Notes under the pieces: generated by a model
Seen by the model: the letters and a program-made list of their open reading frames with translations, nothing else
The model's database searches: none
Told to the model about the DNA's origin: nothing
Assembly: GCA_964399735.1 (NCBI GenBank)
Contig: CAYNSO010000001.1
Span: 62,001 to 126,000, forward strand
Length of the DNA: 64,000 nucleotides
Direction of reading: 5' to 3'
Origin: Fontivivens sp964399735
GTDB taxonomy: Bacteria > Zhuqueibacterota > Zhuqueibacteria > Residuimicrobiales > Krinioviventaceae
Program-made: the position numbers and the translations under genes
Shown: positions 55,667 to 64,000 of the stretch, piece by piece
Layout of the letters: every line of letters begins with the position of its first letter
Numbering within the stretch: position 1 is the first letter of the stretch

Positions 55667-56962
55667 TCAAGTTACAAATTTTTTATATACTTGTTCCATC
55701 GCCAGCGCCATTTTTTCAATATTAAAAAGTGCGGAAACATTCCGGGCGCCTTGCTCTCCCAGGGTTGCTGCATAATTATGATCGCTTAATACTTTTTTTA
55801 ATGCTAAAGCCAGACCGGCCGGAGTTTTGTCACTATAAATCAGTCCGCCGTTGGTGCTGGCAACCAACTCGGGAAAAGCGCCGATATTGGGTTGAACAAC
55901 CGGTACGCCGGCAGCAAATGCTTCGATCAGATAGGTTCCAAAAGCCTCTCCATTAAGAACGGGTACAGACAGAATGGTAAGCGACTGTAAAAACTTACGA
56001 CGTTGTTCATGATCAAAGCCGGTGTAAATTGTAATATCATTACCAAACCCGGCTGCAATAAATTTGTGTTGTTGTTGTTTAACAAATTTTTCGTTATTGG
56101 CTGTATATCCGCCCATCAATTGGAGTTTAATATCTTGAAAACTGTGGTCTTTTTTTAACAACAGACAAGCATCCGTCAAAAGGTCAAGACCTTGAGCCTT
56201 GCACAAACGCGATAAAAAACCGATAACCGGAGGATTAAATGGCAGAGGATTCGGAGTAAAATCAGCGAGGGGGATGCCAATATAGATTGTATGCAGTTTA
56301 TCAGCCGGAATTTGTATTTTTTTTTGCATTTCAGCTGCCCAGTAGTGACTAACAGCAGTGAATGCAGCAACATCACGGCCTTTTTCTGCCATCAGGTCCC
56401 AAACCCGTTGCTGGAATTGCGGCGCCATGGGATTGATCCACTGATCTTCATCCTGCAAAGAACAAAAAACCGGAATATTGAGATCGTGTTTAATTTTTGA
56501 GGCCAACCCCAGCAACAGAGCATTGGATAAATGTACGACATCCGGTTTTTCATGGTTTTTTAACCAATTTATCAGGTGCTGCAATTCTGTGGCCTGGTTT
56601 CCCAGTTCACCTTGCAGCATGGAAATGGTCATATCCTCCATACCGGCAGCGTTTGTTGATCCGGCCTTGTGCGCGGCCATGTTAAGCAGAATTTTTGAAT
56701 CCATCAGCCTTTCCAGCCACAGCGGCGCTTTGCGATAAAGCGGCATAACCTGTTTCAAATAAGTGTTGATCGCCCCGTAAAAAACCGGCGTATCGCCGAA
56801 ATAGTTTTTCTCCGGTTCATCAATGTTGACCGGTAAATACATAGGCACAATTGCAACTTCATGTCCGCGTTTACGCAGCTCTTTAACCAAAGAGTTATCG
56901 CGCATGCAATTCTGGCAATAAAAAGAATCTCCCGAACCCGGTACAATATGCACAATTTTCAT
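55667..56962 (-). CDS. Family 4 glycosyltransferase
   Basis: 431 residues, GT-B fold. It opens MKIVHIVPGSGDSFYCQNCM, unusual in having CQNC close to the start. The C-terminal nucleotide-sugar site includes IGFLSRLCKAQGLDLL and the EX7E motif in VPVLNGEAFGTYLIEAFAAG. The start overlaps the stop of the propeller lipoprotein gene (4 bases). It presumably adds a sugar to a lipid or surface polymer. Why it lies within a redox/transport operon is unclear. Confidence 0.85.
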   Translation of the reverse strand: MKIVHIVPGSGDSFYCQNCMRDNSLVKELRKRGHEVAIVPMYLPVNIDEPEKNYFGDTPVFYGAINTYLKQVMPLYRKAPLWLERLMDSKILLNMAAHKAGSTNAAGMEDMTISMLQGELGNQATELQHLINWLKNHEKPDVVHLSNALLLGLASKIKHDLNIPVFCSLQDEDQWINPMAPQFQQRVWDLMAEKGRDVAAFTAVSHYWAAEMQKKIQIPADKLHTIYIGIPLADFTPNPLPFNPPVIGFLSRLCKAQGLDLLTDACLLLKKDHSFQDIKLQLMGGYTANNEKFVKQQQHKFIAAGFGNDITIYTGFDHEQRRKFLQSLTILSVPVLNGEAFGTYLIEAFAAGVPVVQPNIGAFPELVASTNGGLIYSDKTPAGLALALKKVLSDHNYAATLGEQGARNVSALFNIEKMALAMEQVYKKFVT

Positions 56963-58113
56963 TCTGCATCTCCAAAAGCATAAACCTGACCATCTTCTGC
57001 ACCGATTAAAATCATACCATTAACAACTGCCGGAGATCCGGTAATGGAGCTAACCAGATCATAAGACCAAATTAATTCACCAGTAACGAGATTTACCATG
57101 TATAAATTTCCATCTGCGGAACCGAACACAACTTTATTGTCGCATATTACCGGTGAACTATCGACTTCATCACGGGTGTGAAATATCCACATCATTTTAC
57201 CGGAAGCACGGTTCAGGCAGTGCAAATTATTATCGCGCGAACCAATGACCACATATTTTTCATCAACTGCAGGAGAAGAAAAAAATGGTGCGCTGTTTTG
57301 CTCGCTCTGGTATTCCCATAAAAGTTTGCCGGTTTTAATATCAATGCAAATCACTTTTTCATCATAATGCCCCAGGTAGGCAAAATGACCTGCAAGCGCC
57401 GGAGAAGCAGCGATATAGGAATCAGTATTGACGGCATTAATTTTTTCCCCACTGGCAGCGTCAATCACATAAAGCTGTGCATCGCAGCCGCCAAAAATAA
57501 TTTCTCTACCATTTGTCGCCGGAGCGCCATTAATAAAATTTTCAGTAGGAAAAGTCCAAACCGGGTTCCCGGCCAAATCTACGCAGTGCATTACATTATC
57601 ATAACTGCCAACAATAATCCGGGCAGCCTGTTTGTCATTCCCGGCGATATAATTGGCGGATCCCATAATGCGGTCGCCGGTTGGATATACCCAAATTGAA
57701 TCGCCTGTAAAAGCGTGCAACGCATAGAGGTTATTATTCATTGAGCCGATAAATACCAGGGTATCATAGACCACTGGCGGCGCTTCAACAGCATCACCGG
57801 TATTGAAACTCCAGAGTTGAGCGCCGCTGTTGATATTTAACGCATACAGGTAGCCGTCGTTTGAACCGATATAGACAATAGAATCCAAAATAACCGGTGA
57901 TGAGGTGATTTGATCACCAGTTTTGAAGGTCCATAATAATTTCAGGGAATTTGATAACGCGCCGGCAGCGACTCCTGATAAACCGGAATCTCCGCGAAAG
58001 ATTTGCCAATTATCGGAGCCGGATGTATTGGCGTCCCCGGATTTTTTACCGGATTGGCAATGCAGCAACATGATTATGACCAAAAAAAGAAATAATTTAA
58101 ACAACTTTATCAT
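56959..58113 (-). CDS. PQQ-like beta-propeller lipoprotein
   Basis: 384 residues. The signal peptide ends in the lipobox LLHC. The mature protein is a chain of about seven propeller blades with the repeated motif (V/I)YIGSNDGYLYALN, VFIGSMNNNLYALH, VFGSADGNLYMVN and similar, with WSFNTGDAV-type strands between. This is the BamB/PQQ-enzyme-like repeat; there is no sign of the catalytic residues of quinoprotein dehydrogenases, so it is likely a scaffold. It overlaps the upstream flavoprotein gene by 4 bases. Confidence 0.87.
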   Translation of the reverse strand: MIKLFKLFLFLVIIMLLHCQSGKKSGDANTSGSDNWQIFRGDSGLSGVAAGALSNSLKLLWTFKTGDQITSSPVILDSIVYIGSNDGYLYALNINSGAQLWSFNTGDAVEAPPVVYDTLVFIGSMNNNLYALHAFTGDSIWVYPTGDRIMGSANYIAGNDKQAARIIVGSYDNVMHCVDLAGNPVWTFPTENFINGAPATNGREIIFGGCDAQLYVIDAASGEKINAVNTDSYIAASPALAGHFAYLGHYDEKVICIDIKTGKLLWEYQSEQNSAPFFSSPAVDEKYVVIGSRDNNLHCLNRASGKMMWIFHTRDEVDSSPVICDNKVVFGSADGNLYMVNLVTGELIWSYDLVSSITGSPAVVNGMILIGAEDGQVYAFGDAE

Positions 58114-59690
58114 TTTTCCTCACCTTTTTTTAAAGCCAGTGCGCCGGTCGGACAATGAATGACACATTCTGCCGCCACCCGGCTCAATCCGGCAGCCAGT
58201 TCATGATTAAAGGGAATACCGATTTTCACATTAAAACCGCGACCGATAAACGTTAATCCCAGTTTCTCTGCCGATTTTTCTGTGATCTGCACGCAAATAC
58301 CGCATTTGATACATTTGCCGGGCTCGTAAATAATAGTTTGATGTTGATCGATCAATTCAACAGGCTTGCGATTTATGTTGGAATAACGTTTCTGATCGGC
58401 GCCATATTCCTGTGCATATTGTCGTAATTTACAGCCTTCCGGTTTACGGCAATCGCATCGCAGGCACCGCGAGGCCTCATAAACTGCCTCTTGCGCAGAA
58501 AAGCTACCGGATTGCGTATCGGCCGGGAATTTGCCGGAACCGGGATTGACCAAAGCCAGCATGGCTTGCAAATCCTGCTGTGTAAGCTTGCCAATGCTTG
58601 AATTAAAACGACCCGGCAAAGGTTCGATTTGCTGGTTTGATAAATACTGATGCACCGAATGAGCGATTGTTTTGCCTTGAGCTACCGAGCGGATTGCCAT
58701 ACGGATTTCCCGCACCGCGCTGCCTCCGGCAAAAACGCCTTTAACGCTGGTAACAAAAGTTTTTGAATCGACGGAAAACCCTTTACCGGAGATAATTTCA
58801 ATGCCAAATTGTCCGGCCAGAGTTTCATCAATAACACCGGTCGCCAGCACAACAGCGTCATATTTTTTTAAAAGTTCAGCAAAAAGAATATCCTGGCCGA
58901 TGGTTTGTTGAAAAATAAACTGCGCACCGAGCTTGGCAATGCCCGCAATTTCTTTGTCCAATACATCAGCCGGACATTTTGCAGGATCGATGCCATAGCG
59001 AAGCGTCCCTCCTGCCAGTCTGTTTTTATCGTAAATATCACAGGCGTGGCCGAGTTGCAGCAAATGATATGCGGCAGCCAGGCCGGTTGGGCCGGAGCCG
59101 ATAATGGCTACTTTTTTACCGGAAAAAGGTGCACATTCCGGGATAAATTCAGCGGTAGAGTTTAAATCTGCATCAGCGGTAAAACGCTTTAACAAGCAAA
59201 TGGAAACCGGTTCATCAATTCTGGCCCGATTGCATACTTTTTCGCAGGGCGCGGGGCATATCCTGCCTAACACAGCCGGTAGAGCAATGTCTTTTTTAAC
59301 TGTACGAATGGCGTTATCCAGTTCACCTGCGGCAATTTGCCGTAACATTTGCGGAATATTCATGTGTGCCGGGCAGCCTTTTTGACACGGCGCTTCACAA
59401 TCACCAATATGCTCGCTAAGCAATAATTCCAGGGCATCGCGACGGGCGGCTTGCACCTCATCCGAGTCGGTGTCGATAACCATGCCCTCCTGTACTCGCG
59501 TAGAACAGGATGGCAATAACCGGCCGCTTTTATGGTCTTTAACAACGCAAACCATACAGGATGTAAACGGTTCCAGTCCCTCCATAAAACACAGAGTTGG
59601 AATGGTTATGCCGAGTTGTTTTGCTGCCTGTAAAATTGTGGTCGAGTCCGGGACTGTGATTTTGCAACCATTTATGGTTATCTCGTGCAT
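58110..59690 (-). CDS. [2Fe-2S]/GltD-like FAD oxidoreductase without NAD(P)H domain
   Basis: 526 residues. The N-terminal NuoG/HydA-type [2Fe-2S] domain has cysteines spaced C-x10-C-x2-C-x13-C (LCFMEGLEPFTSCMVC to LLPSC). Next, a GltD-type [4Fe-4S] part has CEAPCQKGCP and RICPAPCEKVCN, and the FAD domain has VAIIGSGPTGLAAAYHL at about 195. Unlike GltD, the second Rossmann (NADPH) subdomain is missing. A C-terminal segment CIKCGICVQI with a later CVIHCPTGAL looks like another cluster. It overlaps NuoE-NuoF upstream (13 bases) and is presumably its partner, receiving electrons from that FMN subunit. Confidence 0.82.
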   Translation of the reverse strand: MHEITINGCKITVPDSTTILQAAKQLGITIPTLCFMEGLEPFTSCMVCVVKDHKSGRLLPSCSTRVQEGMVIDTDSDEVQAARRDALELLLSEHIGDCEAPCQKGCPAHMNIPQMLRQIAAGELDNAIRTVKKDIALPAVLGRICPAPCEKVCNRARIDEPVSICLLKRFTADADLNSTAEFIPECAPFSGKKVAIIGSGPTGLAAAYHLLQLGHACDIYDKNRLAGGTLRYGIDPAKCPADVLDKEIAGIAKLGAQFIFQQTIGQDILFAELLKKYDAVVLATGVIDETLAGQFGIEIISGKGFSVDSKTFVTSVKGVFAGGSAVREIRMAIRSVAQGKTIAHSVHQYLSNQQIEPLPGRFNSSIGKLTQQDLQAMLALVNPGSGKFPADTQSGSFSAQEAVYEASRCLRCDCRKPEGCKLRQYAQEYGADQKRYSNINRKPVELIDQHQTIIYEPGKCIKCGICVQITEKSAEKLGLTFIGRGFNVKIGIPFNHELAAGLSRVAAECVIHCPTGALALKKGEEK

Positions 59691-62038
59691 GATTCCACCT
59701 CAACAGCGTTAGTTGGACAAACCTGGCGGCAGGTGTCGCACCGTATGCAGACCGTTGCATCGATAACATGTTTTTGAAAAGGGGTATAAGCAATGGCATT
59801 AACCGGACAATTTTGAGCGCAGCGGGTGCAACCATTGCAGTTATCATTGATTTGATAAGTGATCAGAGCTTTGCATTTTTTTGCCCGGCAATAGCCGCGG
59901 ATATGTTCATCATATTCCTGGCGAAAGTATTTCAGAGTAGTAAGAACAGGATTCGGAGCGGATTTACCCAGCCCGCACAGACTCCCCTGACGAGTTTTTT
60001 CAGCCAAATGTTCAAGGTTTATAATGTCCTCATCAGTACCTTTGCCGTCACAAATTTTTTCCAGAATATCCAGCATACGCCGGGTACCGACGCGGCAAAA
60101 GGTGCACTTGCCGCAAGATTGATCCTGGGTGAAACTCAAAAAATAGCGGGCAATATCGACCATGCAATCATTTTCATCCATCACCAGCAGTCCGCCGGAA
60201 CCCATCATTGCACCAACGCCGGTGAGGGCTTCATAATCGACGCCAATATCGGCCAGTTCAGCCGGCACACAACCACCGGAAGGCCCGCCGATTTGTACGG
60301 CTTTGAAGCGTTTACCGCCGGCAATGCCGCCGCCAATATTTTCAACAATTTCACGGATAGTAATGCCCATCGGCACTTCAATCAGACCGCCGCGGTTGAT
60401 TTTGCCTGCCAACGCAAATACCTTGGTGCCTTTGCTGCGCAGTGTTCCCAATTTGGCAAAACTCTCCTCGCCATGACGGAATATCCACGATACCTGCGCA
60501 AAAGTTTCGGTATTATTGACCAGGGTTGGCTTGCCCCACAGGCCGTGTTCCGAAGGAAATGGCGGACGAATACGCGGCATACCGCGCTTACCTTCCATCG
60601 AAGCGATTAAAGCTGATTCTTCCCCGCAGACAAACGCCCCGGCGCCTTCCTTGACCTGCAGGTTCAGAGAAAACGAACTACTAAAAATATTTTGACCCAA
60701 TAACCCCGCCTGGCGGCATTTTTCCAGCGCTTCATTGATCCGACGCACCGCCAGTGGATATTCGGCGCGGATGTATAAATACCCGGTATGCGCGCCCACC
60801 GCATAAGCGCCAATGATCATGCCCTCGATAATGCGGTAAGGATATGATTCCAGCAACATGCGGTCCATAAACGCGCCGGGGTCGCCTTCATCGCCATTGC
60901 ATATAATGTATTTATCCGGGCCGGGTTGGACCTTAACCAGGTCCCATTTCATTCCTGTGGGAAAACCAGCGCCGCCGCGGCCGCGCAAGCCGCTGTTCTT
61001 GACTGTAGCAATCACTTCATCAGGGGTAGAGTGCAGCAGGCATTTTAAAAGTGCGTCAAAACCGCCATGTTGTCGGTACTCTTTGAGATCAAGCGGGTCG
61101 ATAATGCCATGATTTTCTGTGGCAATATGTACCTGTGGCCCTAAAAATTCCGCCACAGGTTGATCGCGCATATCAAGCGGATATTTTTTTATTTCTGTAT
61201 CGGCCCGGTCAGCAATCAGAGAATCCATAAATCGGTTTATTGATCCTGTAATACTGTAAATACCTTTAGGCCGAAAATGGTTATGGATGATATCCGGAAT
61301 TTCATCGGGCTGTACTTTATTATAAACTATCGGTTTTTTGCCCGGCAGGGCAATCTCAACCAGCGGGGTTTGATGGCACATGCCCACGCAGCCGACGCGT
61401 TTGACATTTATATTGATATTTTGTTCACTCAGAGTCTGCAACAACACTTCCTGCACTTTGCCGCTGCCGCTGGCAACACAGCAAGAACCCAAACCGATGC
61501 GGATTTCCCCTTCTTGGTGCACATAATTGATGGGTCTTTTTGTTTTGTTTATGCCGGTTTTACGGACGAATTTACTAAAATCCTGGATAATGCCGGGTAT
61601 ACCTTCCGGCTGCACGTGACCATAAGTGACGCTGTCAATTTGTACCACCGGCGCCAGAGTACAGCACCCCAGGCATGCGACTTTTTGCAAGGTATACTTT
61701 TTAAAAGGATCGGTATCCGTCACCGGGTCGGTTTTTAAATAGCGTTGAAAAGATTCATACACCAATTCTGCGCCTTTAACATGGCAAGCTGTGCCGATGC
61801 AGACATGGATGGTATGTTCGCCCACCGGTTGATGGCGGAATTGCGAATAAAAAGTTGCTACACCGGTAATGGAAGCCGGGGTGATTTCGCTTATTTCACA
61901 TACACGCTGTAACGCTGCTTGTGGCAAATAGCGGTATTTGTGTTGAATAGCCTGTAAAATAGGAATGACAGCATCCGGGCCTTTGCCAATGGTTTCGACT
62001 ATATGGTCAATATCGTGTAAATGTAATTCGTGCGTCAT
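59678..62038 (-). CDS. NuoE-NuoF (HydC-HydB-like) fusion, NADH-oxidising flavoprotein
   Basis: 786 residues. A NuoE-type thioredoxin-fold [2Fe-2S] domain (C-x4-C in CIGTAC, then CLGCC) is followed by a second one (GSCCVASGS, VGCVGMC, about 170-270). The 51-kDa FMN/NADH domain comes next, with GLRGRGGAGFPTG, then GEESALIASMEG and cluster ligands SCGKCTFCRVGT. The C-terminus has two ferredoxin [4Fe-4S] sites (CNGCTRCAQNCP, CIRCDTCRQVCP). This is the architecture of the diaphorase subunits of electron-bifurcating NAD-dependent hydrogenases and formate dehydrogenases. Two normally separate subunits are fused here. NADH oxidation is firm; the acceptor is unknown. Confidence 0.9.
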   Translation of the reverse strand: MTHELHLHDIDHIVETIGKGPDAVIPILQAIQHKYRYLPQAALQRVCEISEITPASITGVATFYSQFRHQPVGEHTIHVCIGTACHVKGAELVYESFQRYLKTDPVTDTDPFKKYTLQKVACLGCCTLAPVVQIDSVTYGHVQPEGIPGIIQDFSKFVRKTGINKTKRPINYVHQEGEIRIGLGSCCVASGSGKVQEVLLQTLSEQNININVKRVGCVGMCHQTPLVEIALPGKKPIVYNKVQPDEIPDIIHNHFRPKGIYSITGSINRFMDSLIADRADTEIKKYPLDMRDQPVAEFLGPQVHIATENHGIIDPLDLKEYRQHGGFDALLKCLLHSTPDEVIATVKNSGLRGRGGAGFPTGMKWDLVKVQPGPDKYIICNGDEGDPGAFMDRMLLESYPYRIIEGMIIGAYAVGAHTGYLYIRAEYPLAVRRINEALEKCRQAGLLGQNIFSSSFSLNLQVKEGAGAFVCGEESALIASMEGKRGMPRIRPPFPSEHGLWGKPTLVNNTETFAQVSWIFRHGEESFAKLGTLRSKGTKVFALAGKINRGGLIEVPMGITIREIVENIGGGIAGGKRFKAVQIGGPSGGCVPAELADIGVDYEALTGVGAMMGSGGLLVMDENDCMVDIARYFLSFTQDQSCGKCTFCRVGTRRMLDILEKICDGKGTDEDIINLEHLAEKTRQGSLCGLGKSAPNPVLTTLKYFRQEYDEHIRGYCRAKKCKALITYQINDNCNGCTRCAQNCPVNAIAYTPFQKHVIDATVCIRCDTCRQVCPTNAVEVESCTR

Positions 62039-62044
62039 GTTTTA

Positions 62045-63754
62045 TTACTTTGCTCCAATACAATACAGGTTTTCCGAACCGCGCAGATAAAGACGTTCTT
62101 CCATGACCACCGGTATAGCGCTGGTCTCTTCACCTAACGGCATCGATCCAACCGGATGGAATTCCTTATCCGCTTTAAAAATTTGCATCACGCCATCCAA
62201 ATCCATAATATAAACATTATCGCCAATTAATATCGGTGAGGAATAAAAGCCCTGGTCAAAATCGTGCAGCCAGTATTTTTCACCGGTTGTGGCGTCCAGG
62301 CAGGTCATGGCGCCATAGCTGGTGGGAATAAACAGGTACTCCGGTGTAACAAGCAGACTTGCGGCATCGGGCAGGTCATCGTTAAATTCCCAAACGATTT
62401 CCGGGGTTTCACCAGGCTTAATGGCAGCCAGGCTTGCGCCTTCGTTACCGGCATAAACAAAACCATTCCCATAGACCGGTGATGAGCCCACTTCGCCGCC
62501 AAGACATTCCATCCGCCATAATTCTTTACCGGTTTCCGGATTATACGATACCACATTCGGGTTGGCGCTGAGGATCAGTTCCCAGTGGCTGCCGGTATTG
62601 GCGAGAATCGGTGAAGCCCATGAGAGCCCCATATCACGCGGGGTAATCCATTCTTGTTTGCCGGTAGCTGCCTGTAATGCCATTACTGCGGCTTTGCCGG
62701 CATGGTCATATTGAATAAGCAGCAGATCGCGGTGCATAATCAGAGACGAAGAATGCCCGTAATGGTTTTCCGGTACGCCAAGGTTTTTTGCCCAGATTTT
62801 ATTACCTTCAAAATCAAAACATACCACATCACCGTTGGCAAAAATTGCAAAGACATAATTACCATCCGTGGTCATGGTGGGGGCAGCATAGCCGGTATCA
62901 TCAGCAACTTTTGGTGATTCAGCCGGCGAGCCGGGTATGCCAGTTACATCACGCTGCCAAAGCAGATTGCCGGTTTGAGCGTCATAACAATAGACCTGAC
63001 GTGTGGTTTCATCCGCGCCGCTAAAAAATATTTTATCATTCCACATTATCGGTGAATTCAGACCAGGCAAGGGTATGGGAGATTTCCAGATAATGTTCTC
63101 ACCGCTTTCACCATCCCATTGCTGTGGAGCAGTGGTTAAGTGGGCAATTCCAAGTCCCCATGGACCGCGAAAGCCCGGCCAGTTCTTTTCAATATCGCTT
63201 GTTTCAGGAATTTTATAGTCGACCGATGCAGACGGCATTGATGCCGCCGGTTGAGCAAACGCCGCTGTTTTCATCTCTTGCCGGGTTAACAGCGCCAGGG
63301 CGGTAACTGAAATGAATAAAATGATTCCAGACAGAGCTACCCATTTTTGCGTAAGTAAACGCATTTCCCAGCTATTGCCTGAGGTTTTCGGTAATTCGGG
63401 GTATTTTATAGTCATGGAACGAATTGATTTAATGGCCACTAACAGGATCACCAGGGCTGCCAGCAACATATAGCCGCCAAAGTTGATCTGCCACTGCCGG
63501 GTAAAATATGCCTTGCGAGCCAGTAAATCCAGGGCACGAATTTGCTCGCGCAATTCAGCATTGTTGGGATCAGCATCGAGTTGGATATACAGCTTTTCCA
63601 GCGCCGGGCTTTCCAGGGGTGGATTGGCTTTTAATTGTAAATAATTGAGTATAAAAAAAGCGCTGATCAGAATGATAAATGCCGCGGCAATGATCGCAAT
63701 TCTTTGCAGCAGATTTTGTGCAGCAGGAATGTTTTCAGAATTAAAAAATTTCAA
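62045..63754 (-). CDS. Membrane-anchored PQQ-like beta-propeller protein
   Basis: 569 residues. Three membrane helices in the N-terminal part (about 18-40, 94-112, 140-160) precede a large beta-propeller (about 200-569). Its blades include IFFSGADETTRQVYCYDAQT, then GNLLWQRDV and YNPETGKELWRM. A WPGFRGPWGLGIA stretch at about 196 is typical of PQQ-type quinoprotein-like proteins. No cytochrome motif is attached. It begins 3 bases after a ferredoxin-like membrane protein and 6 bases before NuoE-NuoF, so it is part of one operon. It may present the soluble subunits at the membrane or bind a substrate on the periplasmic side. Confidence 0.82.
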   Translation of the reverse strand: MKFFNSENIPAAQNLLQRIAIIAAAFIILISAFFILNYLQLKANPPLESPALEKLYIQLDADPNNAELREQIRALDLLARKAYFTRQWQINFGGYMLLAALVILLVAIKSIRSMTIKYPELPKTSGNSWEMRLLTQKWVALSGIILFISVTALALLTRQEMKTAAFAQPAASMPSASVDYKIPETSDIEKNWPGFRGPWGLGIAHLTTAPQQWDGESGENIIWKSPIPLPGLNSPIMWNDKIFFSGADETTRQVYCYDAQTGNLLWQRDVTGIPGSPAESPKVADDTGYAAPTMTTDGNYVFAIFANGDVVCFDFEGNKIWAKNLGVPENHYGHSSSLIMHRDLLLIQYDHAGKAAVMALQAATGKQEWITPRDMGLSWASPILANTGSHWELILSANPNVVSYNPETGKELWRMECLGGEVGSSPVYGNGFVYAGNEGASLAAIKPGETPEIVWEFNDDLPDAASLLVTPEYLFIPTSYGAMTCLDATTGEKYWLHDFDQGFYSSPILIGDNVYIMDLDGVMQIFKADKEFHPVGSMPLGEETSAIPVVMEERLYLRGSENLYCIGAK

Positions 63755-63757
63755 TAT

Positions 63758-64000
63758 TTATACTCCTTTTAACTCATGTAAACGTTCATGTTCCTTCGGA
63801 CAAGAGGTAAAACAACGCCCGCAACTCAAACAATTAGCCCGATCGGGTTCATAACTTGTGTGCCGCCGCCAGAATTGCAAATAAATTAGTTTCATCATAA
63901 ACACCAGGGCGATAAATGCACCCAAAACCCATGAACCGGTTTTGAATTTTTTTTGTACCTGTGCAGCTTGCTGATACAACACGGATGTCGGCGTTCCGGC
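63758..64000 (-). CDS. Ferredoxin-type membrane protein (5' partial)
   Basis: About 80 residues visible; the frame is open to the window edge, so the start lies beyond 64000. A membrane helix (GSWVLGAFIALVFMMKLIY) is followed by a short C-terminal [4Fe-4S] motif CLSCGRCFTSCPKE. NosR/NapH-like or CcoG-like membrane ferredoxins have similar endings; which group applies cannot be told from this fragment. It heads the visible part of the NuoE-NuoF/propeller operon and could carry electrons to the membrane. Confidence 0.6.
   Translation of the reverse strand, partial: AGTPTSVLYQQAAQVQKKFKTGSWVLGAFIALVFMMKLIYLQFWRRHTSYEPDRANCLSCGRCFTSCPKEHERLHELKGV

Noticed and set aside
56959..58113. BamB or a quinoprotein dehydrogenase
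   Set aside because: Propeller repeats match in general, but there is no bam context and no dehydrogenase active-site motif, so a neutral propeller call is safer.
59768..60610. 280-codon open frame on the + strand
   Set aside because: It lies antisense to the well-conserved NuoE-NuoF gene; composition and lack of a recognisable domain mark it as a shadow.

Overview
The window looks like a chromosomal segment of a flagellated, Gram-negative, probably anaerobic or facultative bacterium. Evidence for an outer membrane: a TonB-dependent receptor, several lipoproteins and an LPS-type glycosyltransferase. Good Shine-Dalgarno sequences (AGGAGG-type), the gene mix (M16 protease, PEGA lipoprotein, kbl-tdh, multihaem cytochrome, DUF6132-like protein, NuoE/NuoF-type flavoprotein) and the moderate GC content fit a deep FCB-type lineage such as Calditrichota/KSB1/Ignavibacteria-like bacteria. 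That placement is an inference from gene content; there is no rRNA in the window. No insertion sequence, phage or CRISPR array was recognised.

Region 1 (1-13080, + strand) is a compact surface-glycan island with overlapping or nearly abutting genes: methyltransferase/alpha-alpha-toroid fusion, asparagine synthetase/glycosyltransferase fusion, radical SAM/SPASM protein, formyltransferase, WbqC-like protein, C-methyltransferase-like protein, LegB-like dehydratase, DegT-type aminotransferase and a GT2-TPR glycosyltransferase. It runs directly into Region 2 (13081-18024), a late flagellar operon: sigma-28-type promoter, flagellin, fliS, fliD, flaG, a probable flgN and flgM. The position suggests that the island makes a modified (perhaps N-formylated amino) sugar attached to flagellin. 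Region 3 (18142-26433) holds a small Cys-rich protein, an M16 protease, sucCD, a Nudix hydrolase, a PEGA lipoprotein and an adenosine deaminase.

Region 4 (26511-28687, - strand) is a three-gene cell-wall-sugar salvage operon (AmgK-like kinase, stand-alone RapZ C-terminal domain, MurU-like nucleotidyltransferase). Then come an ElaA-type acetyltransferase, a WaaE/KdtX-type glycosyltransferase, about 950 bases without a convincing gene, and a TPR protein. Region 5 (33160-41360, - strand) is housekeeping: leuS, tRNA-Pro(CGG), a COG2426 membrane protein, a DPM1-like glycosyltransferase, an SH3-parvulin protein, ispG, kbl and tdh. Region 6 (41553-49368) has an M1-N-domain-like lipoprotein, a TM1266-type iron-only hydrogenase system regulator, a TonB receptor, a pentahaem cytochrome, a DUF6132-like protein, an FmdB zinc ribbon and the nfeD-slipin pair.

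Region 7 (49888-64000, - strand) has a ComM/YifB ATPase followed by a tight operon. In transcription order it encodes a ferredoxin-type membrane protein (cut by the window edge), a membrane-anchored beta-propeller, a NuoE-NuoF fusion, a [2Fe-2S]/GltD-like flavoprotein lacking the usual NAD(P)H domain, a beta-propeller lipoprotein, a GT4 glycosyltransferase and a MacB/Lol-type ABC transporter.

The most unusual item is at 47012-47164 (- strand). It is a 50-codon membrane-anchored mini-gene with an excellent ribosome binding site and an in-frame TGA at codon 28. A 7-bp hairpin with a GGU loop lies 17-33 bases after the TGA, as expected for a bacterial SECIS element. The frame then runs to a TAA just before the fmdB start. 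I propose it as a small, possibly undescribed selenoprotein.
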